Below are positions 25,578 to 39,076 of a stretch of DNA of 64,000 bases, piece after piece. Position 1 is the first letter of the stretch; every line of letters starts with the position of its first letter. This stretch comes from Megalopta genalis. Lineage: Eukaryota; Arthropoda; Insecta; Hymenoptera; Halictidae. Where the stretch lies: positions 62,001-126,000 of the forward strand of contig NW_027476202.1 of the NCBI RefSeq assembly GCF_051020955.1. The letters are read 5' to 3'. The translations under genes and the position numbers were made by a program. Below the pieces are notes generated by a model, which was not told where the DNA came from, did not search any database, and was given only the letters and a program-made list of their open reading frames with translations.

Positions 25578-28500
25578 TCAACTGCATGCGAAACAACGAG
25601 TTAGCTTTAAATCCATGCGAAACACATGATTTAACTCCAAATCAATGCGAAGTGGAAGACTGATCTTTGAATCAATGCGAAACACATGATTTAGCTTCAA
25701 ATCAATGCGAAGTAGAAGGGTTATCTTCGAATCCATGCGAAACAAATGATTTAGCTTCAAACACTTGTGATATACATGATTTAGCTTCAACTGCATGCGA
25801 AACAAACGAGTTAGCTTTAAATCCATGCGAAGCACATGATTTAGCTCCAAATAAATGCGAAGTAGAAGGCATAGCTTCAAATCCATGGAAATCAAATGGT
25901 TTAGCTTCAAATACTTGTGATATACATGATTTAGTTTCAACTGCAGGCGAATCAAGCGAGTTAGCTTCAAATCCAAGGGAAAGAAATGATTTAACTTCAA
26001 ATCAATGCGAAGTAGGAGGCTTATAATCAAAACCATGCAAAACAAATGGTTTAGCATCAAATAATTGATATATACATGATTTAGCTTCAAATGCAGGCGA
26101 GACAAACGGGTTAGCTTCAAATCCATGCGAAACACATGATTTAGCTTCAAATCAATGCGATGTAGAATGCTTAGCTACAAGTACATGAGAAACAAATGAG
26201 TTATCTTCAGATAATTGCGATATAAGTGATATAGCTTCAAATGCTGGCGAAACAATCGAGTTAGCTTGGTATCAATGCGAAGTAGAAGGCTTATCTTCAA
26301 ATCCTTGCGAAACAAATGGTATAGCTTCAAATACTTGTGATATATATGATTTAGATTCAAATGCAGGCTTAACGAACGAGTGAGGTTCAAATCCATGCGA
26401 ATCACATGATTTAGCTTCAAATCAATGGGAAGTGGAAGGCTTAGTTTCAAATCCATGCGAATCAAATGGTTTTCCTGCAAAAACTTGTGATATACATGAT
26501 TTAGCATCAACTGCATGCGGAGCAAACGAGTTAGCTTCAAATCCAAGGGAAAGAAATGATTTAACTTCAAATCAATGCGAAGTAGAAGGTTTCGATTCAC
26601 ATCCAAGCGAAACAAATGGAGTAGCTTCAAATACTTGTGATATACACGATTTAGCTTCAGCTGCATGAGAGACAAACGAGATAGCTTCAAATCCTGGGGA
26701 AGCACATGATTTAAATTCGAATCAATGCGAAGTAGAAGGCATAGCTTCGAATCCAGGCGAAACAAATGGTTAAGCTTCAAATACTTGTGATATACATGAT
26801 TTAGCTTCAACTGCATGCGAAACAAACGAGTTAGCTTCAAATCCATACGAACCACATCATTTAGCTTCAGATCCATGCGAAACACATGATTTAGCTTCAA
26901 ATCAATGCGAAGTAGAAGGCTGAACTTCGTATCCATTCGAAACAAATGGTTTAGCTTGAAATACTTGTGATATACTTGATTTAGCTTCAACAGCATGCGA
27001 ATCAAACGAGTTAGCTTCAAATCTATGCGAAACACATGATTTAGCTTCAAATCAATTCGAAGTAGAAGGCTTAGCTTCAAATCCATGGGACTCAAATGGT
27101 TTAGCTTCAAATACTTGTGATATACTTGAATCAGCTTCAACAGCATGCGAAACAAACGAGTTAGTTTCAAATCTATGCGAAACAGATGATTTAGGGCGAA
27201 GTAGAATACTGATCTTTGAATCCATGCGAAACAAGAGGTTTAGCTTCAAATCCATGCGAAATATATGATTTACCTTCAAATCAATGATATGTAGAAGGCT
27301 TAGATTCATATCCATGCGATACGAATGATTTAGCTTCAAATACTTGCGAATATAAGTGATATAGCTTCAAAAACAAGGTGAAAGAAACGTGTTAGCTTCA
27401 AATCCATGCTGTTGAAATGATTTAGCTTCAAATCAATGCGAAGTAGGAGGCAGATCTTCGAATCCATGCGGAACAAATGGTTTAGCTTCACATACTTGTG
27501 ATATACATGATTTAGCTTCAACAGCATGCGAAACTAACGAGATAGCTTCAAATCCATGCGAAACACATGATTTAGCTTCAAATCAATCCGAAGTAGAAAG
27601 CTGATGGTCGAATCCATGTGAAACAAATGGTTTAGCTTCAAATACTTGTGATATACATGATTTAGCTTCAACTGCATGCGAAACAAACTAGTTAGCTTTA
27701 AACCCATGCGAAACACATGATTAAACTCCAAATCAATGCGAAGTAGAAGGCTTTGCTTCAAATCCATGCGAAACACATGATTTAGCTTCAAATCAATGCG
27801 AAGAAGAGGGGTGATCTTCGAATCCATGCTAATCAAATGGTACATATTCAAATAATTGTGATATACATGATTTAGCTTCAACAGCATGCGAAACAAACGA
27901 GTTAGCTTCAAATCCATGCGGAACACATGATTTAGCTCCAAATCAATGCGAAGTAGGAGGCTTATCTTCAAATCCATGCGAAACAAATCGTTTAGCTTCA
28001 AATACTTGTGATATACTTGATTTAGCTTCAACTGCATGCGAAACAAACGAGTTAGCTTCTAATCCATGCGCAACACATGATTTAGCTTCAAATCAATGCG
28101 AAATAGAAGGGTTATCTTCGAATCCATGCGAAACAAATGGTTTAGCTTCAAACACTTGTGATATCCATGATTTAGCTTCAACTGCATGCGAAACAACGAG
28201 TTAGCTTTAAATCCATGCGAAACACATGATTTAACTCCAAATCAATGCGAAGTGGAAGACTGATCTTTGAATCAATGCGAAACACATGATTTAGCTTCAA
28301 ATCAATGCGAAGTAGAAGGGTTATCTTCGAATCCATGCGAAACAAATGATTTAGCTTCAAACACTTGTGATATACATGATTTAGCTTCAACTGCATGCGA
28401 AACAAACGAGTTAGCTTTAAATCCATGCGAAACACATGATTTAGCTCCAAATAAATGCGAAGAAGAAGGCATAGCTTCAAATCCATGGGAATCAAATGAT

Positions 28501-30458
28501 TTATCTTCAAATACTTGTGATATGCATGACTTATCTTCAACTGCATGCGAAACAAACGAGTTAGATTCAAAAACCATGCGAAACACATGATTTAAATTCA
28601 AATCAATGCGAACTAGAAGCGTTATCATCAAATCCGTGCGAATCAAATGGTTTTGCTTCAAATACTTGTGATATACATGATTTTGCTTCAACAGCAAGCG
28701 AAACAAACGAGTTAGCTTCAAATCCGTGCGAAACACATGATTTAAGTTCAAATCAATGCGAACTAGGATAGTTATCATCAAATCCATGCGAAACAAATCG
28801 TTTAGCTTCAAATACTTGTGATATACATGATTTAGCTTCAACTGCATGCGAAACAAACGAGTTAGCTTCTAATCCATGGGCAAAACATGATTTAGCTTCA
28901 AATCAATGCGAAGTAGAAGGGTTATCTTCGAATCCATGCGAAACAAATGGTTTAGCTTCAAACACTTGTGATATCCATGATTTAGCTTCAACTGCATGCG
29001 AAACAACGAGTTACCTTTAAATCCATGCGAAACACATGATTTAGCTTCAAATCAATGCGAAGTAGAAGGGTTATCTTCGAATCCATGCGAAACAAATGAT
29101 TTAGCTTCAAACACTTGTGATATACATGATTTAGCTTCAACTGCATGCGAAACAAACGAGTTAGCTTTAAATCCATGCGAAACACATGATTTAAATTCGT
29201 ATCAATGCGAAGTAGAAGGCTTCGATTCACATCCAAGCGAAACAAATGGATTAGCTTCAAATACTTGTGATATACATTATTTAGCTTCAACTGCATGAGA
29301 GACAAACGAGATAGCTTCAAATCCTGGGGAAGCACATGATTTAAATTCGAATCAATGCGAAGTAGAAGGCATAGCTTCGAATCCATGCGAAACAAATAGT
29401 TAAGCTTCAAATACTTGTGATCTACATGATTTAGCTTCAACTGCATGCGAAACAAACGAGTTAGCTTCAAATCCATACGAACCACATCATTTAGCTTTTG
29501 ATCCATGCGAAACACATGATTTAGCTTCAAATCAATGCGAAGTAGAAGGCTGAACTTCGTATCCATTCGAAACAAATGGTTTAGCTTGAAATACTTGTGA
29601 TATACTTGATTTAGCTTCAACAGCATGCGAATCAAACGAGTTAGCTTCAAATCTATGCGAAACACATGATTTAGCTTCAAATCAATGCGAAGTAGAAGGC
29701 TTAGCTTCAAATCCATGGGACTCAAATGGTTTAGCTTCAAATACTTGTGATATACATGAATCAGCTTCAACAGCATGCGAAACAAACGAGTTAGTTTCAA
29801 ATCCATGCGAAACACATGATTTAGCTACAAATCAATCCGAAGTAGAAAGCTGATGGTCGAATCCATGTGAAACAAATGGTTTAGCTTCAAATACTTGTGA
29901 TATATAATGATTTAGCTTCAACTGCATGCGAAACAAATGAGTTAGCTTTAAATCCATGCGAAACATATGATTTAGCTCCAAATCAATGCGAAGTAGAAGG
30001 CATGGCTTCAAATCCATGGAAATCAAATGGTTTAGCTTCAAATACTTGTGATATACATGATTTAGCTTCAACAGCATGCGAAACAAACGAGTTAGATTCA
30101 AAAACCATGCGAAACACATGATTTAGCTTCAAATCAATGCGAAGAAAAGGGGTGATCTTCTAATCCATGCTAATCAAATGGTTCATATACAAATACTTGT
30201 GATATACATGATTTAGCTTCAACAGCGTGCGAAACAAACGAGTTAGCTTTAAATCCATGCGAAACACATGATTTAGCTCCAAATCAATGCGAAGTAGAAG
30301 GCATAGCTTCAAATCCATGGAAATCAAATGGTTTAGCTTCAAATACTTGTGATATACATGATTTAGCTTCAACAGCATGCGAAACAAACGAGTTAGCTTC
30401 AAATCCATGCGAAACATATGATTTACCTTCAAATCAATGAGATGTAGAAGGGTTATCT
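25578..30458. repeat. Composite HOR segment, source or copy of 38.6-42.7 kb
   Basis: Bases 25681-29800 have a displaced near-identical partner at 38607-42726 (offset 12926), with a few differences such as GTGATCTACATG at 29421 against GTGATATACATG, and CCATGCGAAAC near 29502 against CCATGAGAAAC. Bases about 29.70-30.44 kb match 18.2-18.95 kb (offset 11485). The segment contains 29-bp marker monomers near 28193 and 29003 and the 19-bp truncated monomer at 27184-27202. No gene is visible. Confidence 0.85.
27184..27202. repeat. 19-bp truncated monomer (11-bp deletion), amplified
   Basis: This m1 monomer lost 11 bases of its centre, leaving AGATGATTTAGGGCGAAGT, and is followed by the TACTGATCTTTGAATCC variant. 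The same scar begins near 40110, 42740, 46032, 48631, 50929, 53918 and 59214, eight copies in all. An 11-bp loss shifts all reading frames, so every block that carries it is broken as a coding sequence at that point. Because the scar is a single mutational event, the eight copies mark blocks that share descent. Confidence 0.9.
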
Positions 30459-31178
30459 TTGAACCAATGCGAAACAAATGGTTTAGCTTCAAATCAATGC
30501 GAAGTAGGAGGCAGATCTTCGAATCCATGCGGAACAAATGGTATAGCTTCACATACTTGTGATATACATGATTTAGCTTCAACAGCATGCGAAACTAACG
30601 AGTTAGCTTCAAATCCATGCGAAACACATGATTTAGCTTCAAATCAATCCGAAGTAGAAAGCTGATGGTCGAATCCATGTGAAACAAATGGTTTAGCTTC
30701 AAATACTTGTGATATACATGATTTAGCTTCAACTGCATGCGAAACAAACGAGTTAGCTTTAAATCCATGCGAAACATATGATTTAGCTCCAAATCAATGC
30801 GAAGTAGAAGGCATAGCTTCAAATCCATGGAAATCAAATGGTTTAGCTTCAAATACTTGTGATATACATGATTTAGCTTCAACAGCATGCGAAACAAACG
30901 AGTTAGCTTCAAATCCATGCGGAACACATGATTTAGCTCCAAATCAATGCGAAGTAGGAGGCTTATCTTCAAATCCATGCGAAACAAATCGTTTAGCTTC
31001 AAATACTTGTGATATACATGATTTAGCTTCAACTGCATGCGAAACAAACGAGTTAGCTTCTAATCAATGCGCAACACATGATTTAGCTTCAAATCAATGC
31101 GAAGTAGAAGGGTTATCTTCGAATCCATGCGAAACAAATGGTTTAGCTTCAAACACTTGTGATATCCATGATTTAGCT
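30459..31178. repeat. HOR segment copied from 19.78-20.50 kb
   Basis: This stretch matches 19782-20501 at offset 10677 and continues without a break into the 2583-bp block at 31179, so 30.46-34.37 kb as a whole is a copy of 19.78-23.70 kb. On its left the match jumps to 18.2-18.95 kb. Relative to that source region the copy lacks about 0.8 kb, including one 29-bp marker monomer (that near 19050). Confidence 0.85.
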
Positions 31179-33761
31179 TCAACTGCATGCGAAACAACGA
31201 GTTAGCTTTAAATCCATGCGAAACACATGATTTAACTCCAAATCAATGCGAAGTGGAAGACTGATCTTTGAATCAATGCGAAACACATGATTTAGCTTCA
31301 AATCAATGCGAAGTAGAAGGGTTATCTTCGAATCCATGCGAAACAAATGATTTAGCTTCAAACACTTGTGATATACATGATTTAGCTTCAACTGCATGCG
31401 AAACAAACGAGTTAGCTTTAAATCCATGCGAAGCACATGATTTAGCTCCAAATAAATGCGAAGTAGAAGGCATAGCTTCAAATCCATGGAAATCAAATGG
31501 TTTAGCTTCAAATACTTGTGATATACATGATTTAGTTTCAACTGCAGGCGAATCAAGCGAGTTAGCTTCAAATCCAAGGGAAAGAAATGATTTAACTTCA
31601 AATCAATGCGAAGTAGGAGGCTTATAATCAAAACCATGCAAAACAAATGGTTTAGCATCAAATAATTGATATATACGTGATTTAGCTTCAAATGCAGGCG
31701 AGAAAAACGGGTTAGCTTCAAATCCATGCGAAACACATGATTTAGCTTCAAATCAATGCGATGTAGAATGCTTAGCTACAAGTACATGAGAAACAAATGA
31801 GTTATCTTCAGATAATTGCGATATAAGTGATATAGCTTCAAATGCTGGCGAAACAATCGAGTTAGCTTCGTATCAATGCGAAGTAGAAGGCTTATCTTCA
31901 AATCCTTGCGAAACAAATGGTATAGCTTCAAATACTTGTGATATATATTTTTTAGATTCAAATGCAGGCTTAACGAACGAGTGAGGTTCAAATCCATGCG
32001 AATCACATGATTTAGCTTCAAATCAATGGGAAGTGGAAGGCTTAGTTTCAAATCCATGCGAATCAAATGGTTTTCCTGCAAAAACTTGTGATATACATGA
32101 TTTAGCATCAACTGCATGCGGAGCAAACGAGTTAGCTTCAAATCCAAGGGAAAGAAATGATTTAACTTCAAATCAATGCGAAGTAGAAGGCTTCGATTCA
32201 CATCCAAGCGAAACAAATGGAGTAGCTTCAAATACTTGTGATATACACGATTTAGCTTCAGCTGCATGAGAGACAAACGAGATAGCTTCAAATCGAGGGG
32301 ATGCACATGATTTAAATTCAAATCAATGCGAAGTAGAATGCATAGCTTCGAATCCATGCGAAACAAATGGTTAAGCTTCAAATACTTGTGATATACATGA
32401 TATAGCTTCAAATGCAGGCGAAACGAACAAGTTGGCTTTAAATCCATGCGAAACACATGATTCAGCTACATATCAATGCGAAGTAGAAGGCTTAGCTTCA
32501 AATTAATGAGAAACTAATGATTTAGCTTCAGATACTTGCGATATAAGTGTCTGAGATTCAACTGCATGCGAAAGAAACGGGTTATCTCCAAATCCATGCG
32601 AAACATATGATTTACCTTCAAATCAATGAGATGTAGAAGGCTTAGATTCATATCCATGCGATACGAATGATTTAGCTTCAAATACTTGCTAATACAAGTG
32701 ATATAGCTTCAAATGCAGGCGAAACAAACGAGTTACCTTCAGATCCATGTGAAACACATGATTTAGTTTCAAATCAATGCGAAGACGAATTCTTATCTTC
32801 AAATACATGCGAAACAAATGATTTAGCTTCAAATACTTGCGAATATAAGTGATATAGCTTCAAAAGCAAGGTGAAAGAAACGTGTTAGCTTCAAATCCAT
32901 GCTGCTGAAATGATTTAGCTTCAAATCAATGCGAAGTAGGAGGCAGATCTTCGAATCCATGCGGAACAAATGGTTTAGCTTCACATACTTGTGATATATA
33001 ATGATTTAGCTTCAACTGCATGCGAAACAAACGAGTTAGCTTTAAATCCATGCGAAACATATGATTTAGCTCCAAATCAATGCGAAGTAGAAGGCATAGC
33101 TTCAAATCCATGGAAATCAAATGGTTTAGCTTCAAATACTTGTGATATACATGATTTAGCTTCAACAGCATGCGAAACTAACGAGTTAGCTTCAAATCCA
33201 TGCGAAACACATGATTTAGCTTCAAATCAATCCGAAGTAGAAAGCTGATGGTCGAATCCATGTGAAACAAATGGTTTAGCTTCAAATACTTGTGATATAC
33301 ATGATTTAGCTTCAACTGCATGCGAAACAAACGAGTTAGCTTTAAATCCATGCGAAACATATGATTTAGCTCCAAATCAATGCGAAGTAGAAGGCATAGC
33401 TTCAAATCCATGGAAATCAAATGGTTTAGCTTCAAATACTTGTGATATACATGATTTAGCTTCAACAGCATGCGAAACAAACGAGTTAGCTTCAAATCCA
33501 TGCGGAACACATGATTTAGCTCCAAATCAATGCGAAGTAGGAGGCTTATCTTCAAATCCATGCGAAACAAATCGTTTAGCTTCAAATACTTGTGATATAC
33601 ATGATTTAGCTTCAACTGCATGCGAAACAAACGAGTTAGCTTCTAATCAATGCGCAACACATGATATAGCTTCAAATCAATGCGAAGTAGAAGGGTTATC
33701 TTCGAATCCATGCGAAACAAATGGTTTAGCTTCAAACACTTGTGATATCCATGATTTAGCT
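31179..33761. repeat. 2583-bp block, copy 3
   Basis: This is a near-identical counterpart of 20502-23084 at offset 10677, sharing its private GAGAAAAACGGG and TATATTTTTTAG changes. Those shared derived sites tie it more closely to copy 1 than to the adjacent 23085-25577 block. One visible difference is ACATGCGAAACAAATG near 32810 where copy 1 has GAAACGAATG. Confidence 0.9.
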
Positions 33762-34720
33762 TCAACTGCATGCGAAACAACGAGTTAGCTTTAAATCCAT
33801 GCGAAACACATGATTTAACTCCAAATCAATGCGAAGTGGAAGACTGATCTTTGAATCAATGCGAAACACATGATTTAGCTTCAAATCAATGCGAAGTAGA
33901 AGGGTTATCTTCGAATCCATGCGAAACAAATGATTTAGCTTCAAACACTTGTGATATACATGATTTAGCTTCAACTGCATGCGAAACAAACGAGTTAGCT
34001 TTAAATCCATGCGAAGCACATGATTTAGCTCCAAATAAATGCGAAGTAGAAGGCATAGCTTCAAATCCATGGAAATCAAATGGTTTAGCTTCAAATACTT
34101 GTGATATACATGATTTAGTTTCAACTGCAGGCGAATCAAGCGAGTTAGCTTCAAATCCAAGGGAAAGAAATGATTTAACTTCAAATCAATGCGAAGTAGG
34201 AGGCTTATAATCAAAACCATGCAAAACAAATGGTTTAGCATCAAATAATTGATATATACGTGATTTAGCTTCAAATGCAGGCGAGACAAACGGGTTAGCT
34301 TCAAATCCATGCGAAACACATGATTTAGCTTCAAATCAATGCGATGTAGAATGCTTAGCTACAAGTACATGAGAAACAAATGGTTTAGCTTCAAATACTT
34401 GTGATATACATGATTTAGCTTCAACAGCATGCGAAACAAACGAGTTAGCTTCAAATCCATGCGGAACACATGATTTAGCTCCAAATCAATGCGAAGTAGG
34501 AGGCTTATCTTCAAATCCATGCGAAACAAATCGTTTAGCTTCAAATACTTGTGATATACATGATTTAGCTTCAACTGCATGCGAAACAAACGAGTTAGCT
34601 TCTAATCAATGCGCAACACATGATTTAGCTTCAAATCAATGCGAAGTAGAAGGGTTATCTTCGAATCCATGCGAAACAAATGGTTTAGCTTCAAACACTT
34701 GTGATATCCATGATTTAGCT
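33762..34720. repeat. 959-bp block, internally deleted 2.5-kb copy
   Basis: The block begins like 23085-23720 and then jumps, at about 34375-34390, from the ACAAGTACATGAGAAAC variant to a GGTTTAGCTTCAAATAC context that in the full block lies about 1.6 kb farther on. The length difference from the 2583-bp block is 1624 bp. Both ends of the deletion lie in similar monomers. Early sequence carries GAGACAAACGGG, the copy-2 state. Confidence 0.88.
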
Positions 34721-37303
34721 TCAACTGCATGCGAAACAACGAGTTAGCTTTAAATCCATGCGAAACACATGATTTAACTCCAAATCAATGCGAAGTGGAA
34801 GACTGATCTTTGAATCAATGCGAAACACATGATTTAGCTTCAAATCAATGCGAAGTAGAAGGGTTATCTTCGAATCCATGCGAAACAAATGATTTAGCTT
34901 CAAACACTTGTGATATACATGATTTAGCTTCAACTGCATGCGAAACAAACGAGTTAGCTTTAAATCCATGCGAAGCACATGATTTAGCTCCAAATAAATG
35001 CGAAGTAGAAGGCATAGCTTCAAATCCATGGAAATCAAATGGTTTAGCTTCAAATACTTGTGATATACATGATTTAGTTTCAACTGCAGGCGAATCAAGC
35101 GAGTTAGCTTCAAATCCAAGGGAAAGAAATGATTTAACTTCAAATCAATGCGAAGTAGGAGGCTTATAATCAAAACCATGCAAAACAAATGGTTTAGCAT
35201 CAAATAATTGATATATACGTGATTTAGCTTCAAATGCAGGCGAGAAAAACGGGTTAGCTTCAAATCCATGCGAAACACATGATTTAGCTTCAAATCAATG
35301 CGATGTAGAATGCTTAGCTACAAGTACATGAGAAACAAATGAGTTATCTTCAGATAATTGCGATATAAGTGATATAGCTTCAAATGCTGGCGAAACAATC
35401 GAGTTAGCTTCGTATCAATGCGAAGTAGAAGGCTTATCTTCAAATCCTTGCGAAACAAATGGTATAGCTTCAAATACTTGTGATATATATTTTTTAGATT
35501 CAAATGCAGGCTTAACGAACGAGTGAGGTTCAAATCCATGCGAATCACATGATTTAGCTTCAAATCAATGGGAAGTGGAAGGCTTAGTTTCAAATCCATG
35601 CGAATCAAATGGTTTTCCTGCAAAAACTTGTGATATACATGATTTAGCATCAACTGCATGCGGAGCAAACGAGTTAGCTTCAAATCCAAGGGAAAGAAAT
35701 GATTTAACTTCAAATCAATGCGAAGTAGAAGGCTTCGATTCACATCCAAGCGAAACAAATGGAGTAGCTTCAAATACTTGTGATATACACGATTTAGCTT
35801 CAGCTGCATGAGAGACAAACGAGATAGCTTCAAATCGAGGGGATGCACATGATTTAAATTCAAATCAATGCGAAGTAGAATGCATAGCTTCGAATCCATG
35901 CGAAACAAATGGTTAAGCTTCAAATACTTGTGATATACATGATATAGCTTCAAATGCAGGCGAAACGAACAAGTTGGCTTTAAATCCATGCGAAACACAT
36001 GATTCAGCTACATATCAATGCGAAGTAGAAGGCTTAGCTTCAAATTAATGAGAAACTAATGATTTAGCTTCAGATACTTGCGATATAAGTGTCTGAGATT
36101 CAACTGCATGCGAAAGAAACGGGTTATCTCCAAATCCATGCGAAACATATGATTTACCTTCAAATCAATGAGATGTAGAAGGCTTAGATTCATATCCATG
36201 CGATACGAATGATTTAGCTTCAAATACTTGCTAATACAAGTGATATAGCTTCAAATGCAGGCGAAACAAACGAGTTACCTTCAGATCCATGTGAAACACA
36301 TGATTTAGTTTCAAATCAATGCGAAGACGAATTCTTATCTTCAAATACATGCGAAACGAATGATTTAGCTTCAAATACTTGCGAATATAAGTGATATAGC
36401 TTCAAAAGCAAGGTGAAAGAAACGTGTTAGCTTCAAATCCATGCTGCTGAAATGATTTAGCTTCAAATCAATGCGAAGTAGGAGGCAGATCTTCGAATCC
36501 ATGCGGAACAAATGGTTTAGCTTCACATACTTGTGATATATAATGATTTAGCTTCAACTGCATGCGAAACAAACGAGTTAGCTTTAAATCCATGCGAAAC
36601 ATATGATTTAGCTCCAAATCAATGCGAAGTAGAAGGCATAGCTTCAAATCCATGGAAATCAAATGGTTTAGCTTCAAATACTTGTGATATACATGATTTA
36701 GCTTCAACAGCATGCGAAACTAACGAGTTAGCTTCAAATCCATGCGAAACACATGATTTAGCTTCAAATCAATCCGAAGTAGAAAGCTGATGGTCGAATC
36801 CATGTGAAACAAATGGTTTAGCTTCAAATACTTGTGATATACATGATTTAGCTTCAACTGCATGCGAAACAAACGAGTTAGCTTTAAATCCATGCGAAAC
36901 ATATGATTTAGCTCCAAATCAATGCGAAGTAGAAGGCATAGCTTCAAATCCATGGAAATCAAATGGTTTAGCTTCAAATACTTGTGATATACATGATTTA
37001 GCTTCAACAGCATGCGAAACAAACGAGTTAGCTTCAAATCCATGCGGAACACATGATTTAGCTCCAAATCAATGCGAAGTAGGAGGCTTATCTTCAAATC
37101 CATGCGAAACAAATCGTTTAGCTTCAAATACTTGTGATATACATGATTTAGCTTCAACTGCATGCGAAACAAACGAGTTAGCTTCTAATCAATGCGCAAC
37201 ACATGATTTAGCTTCAAATCAATGCGAAGTAGAAGGGTTATCTTCGAATCCATGCGAAACAAATGGTTTAGCTTCAAACACTTGTGATATCCATGATTTA
37301 GCT
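34721..37303. repeat. 2583-bp block, copy 4
   Basis: This full-length copy again carries GAGAAAAACGGG (near 35241) and TATATTTTTTAG (near 35485), so it belongs with copies 1 and 3. Together, 31179-37303 reads as full block, deleted block, full block. Confidence 0.9.
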
Positions 37304-37440
37304 TCAACTGCATGCGAAACAACGAGTTAGCTTTAAATCCATGCGAAACACATGATTTAACTCCAAATCAATGCGAAGTGGAAGACTGATCTTTGAATCA
37401 ATGCGAAACACATGATTTAGCTTCAAATCAATGCGAAGTA

Positions 37441-38640
37441 GAAGGGTTATCTTCGAATCCATGCGAAACAAATGATTTAGCTTCAAACACTTGTGATATA
37501 CATGATTTAGCTTCAACTGCATGCGAAACAAACGAGTTAGCTTTAAATCCATGCGAAGCACATGATTTAGCTCCAAATAAATGCGAAGTAGAAGGCATAG
37601 CTTCAAATCCATGGAAATCAAATGGTTTAGCTTCAAATACTTGTGATATACATGATTTAGTTTCAACTGCAGGCGAATCAAGCGAGTTAGCTTCAAATCC
37701 AAGGGAAAGAAATGATTTAACTTCAAATCAATGCGAAGTAGGAGGCTTATAATCAAAACCACGCAAAACAAATGGTTTAGCATCAAATAATTGATATATA
37801 CGTGATTTAGCTTCAAATGCAGGCGAGACAAACGGGTTAGCTTCAAATCCATGCGAAACACATGATTTAGCTTCAAATCAATGCGATGTAGAATGCTTAG
37901 CTACAAGTACATGAGAAACAAATGAGTTATCTTCAGATAATTGCGATATAAGTGATATAGCTTCAAATGCTGGCGAAACAATCGAGTTAGCTTGGTATCA
38001 ATGCGAAGTAGAAGGCTTATCTTCAAATCCTTGCGAAACAAATGGTATAGCTTCAAATACTTGTGATATATATGATTTAGATTCAAATGCAGGCTTAACG
38101 AACGAGTGAGGTTCAAATCCATGCGAATCACATGATTTAGCTTCAAATCAATGGGAAGTGGAAGGCTTAGTTTCAAATCCATGCGAATCAAATGGTTTTC
38201 CTGCAAAAACTTGTGATATACATGATTTAGCATCAACTGCATGCGGAGCAAACGAGTTAGCTTCAAATCCAAGGGAAAGAAATGATTTAACTTCAAATCA
38301 ATGCGAAGTAGAAGGTTTCGATTCACATCCAAGCGAAACAAATGGAGTAGCTTCAAATACTTGTGATATACACGATTTAGCTTCAGCTGCATGAGAGACA
38401 AACGAGATAGCTTCAAATCCTGGGGAAGCACATGATTTAAATTCGAATCAATGCGAAGTAGAAGGCATAGCTTCGAATCCAGGCGAAACAAATGGTTAAG
38501 CTTCAAATACTTGTGATATACATGATTTAGCTTCAACTGCATGCGAAACAAACGAGTTAGCTTCAAATCCATACGAACCACATCATTTAGCTTCAGATCC
38601 ATGCGAAACACATGATTTAGCTTCAAATCAATGCGAAGTA
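37441..38640. repeat. 1200-bp tandem duplication, copy 1
   Basis: This is 1200 bp, exactly eight 150-bp lengths, repeated next door at 38641-39840. The only difference I noticed is ACGCAAAAC at 37761 against ATGCAAAAC at 38961. Boundaries could slide left by about 40 bp because both sides share the same monomers. The whole-HOR length shows exchange in perfect 150-bp register. Confidence 0.92.
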
Positions 38641-39076
38641 GAAGGGTTATCTTCGAATCCATGCGAAACAAATGATTTAGCTTCAAACACTTGTGATATA
38701 CATGATTTAGCTTCAACTGCATGCGAAACAAACGAGTTAGCTTTAAATCCATGCGAAGCACATGATTTAGCTCCAAATAAATGCGAAGTAGAAGGCATAG
38801 CTTCAAATCCATGGAAATCAAATGGTTTAGCTTCAAATACTTGTGATATACATGATTTAGTTTCAACTGCAGGCGAATCAAGCGAGTTAGCTTCAAATCC
38901 AAGGGAAAGAAATGATTTAACTTCAAATCAATGCGAAGTAGGAGGCTTATAATCAAAACCATGCAAAACAAATGGTTTAGCATCAAATAATTGATATATA
39001 CGTGATTTAGCTTCAAATGCAGGCGAGACAAACGGGTTAGCTTCAAATCCATGCGAAACACATGATTTAGCTTCAA
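37901..39076 (-). other. Longest open frame in the window (391 codons), probably not a gene
   Basis: This minus-strand frame reads ten-residue repeats of the form LKLNHVFRMD with variants ending in HK, RI and TR. It is long because the matching frame has no stop in any of the five monomer consensuses. It has no recognisable domain, no non-repeat N- or C-terminus and no leader or regulatory context, and its start is just one of the ATG codons that occur in most monomers. The same frame is terminated by frameshifting indels in most other blocks. I list it only so that a reader who finds it does not take it for a gene. Confidence 0.15.
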
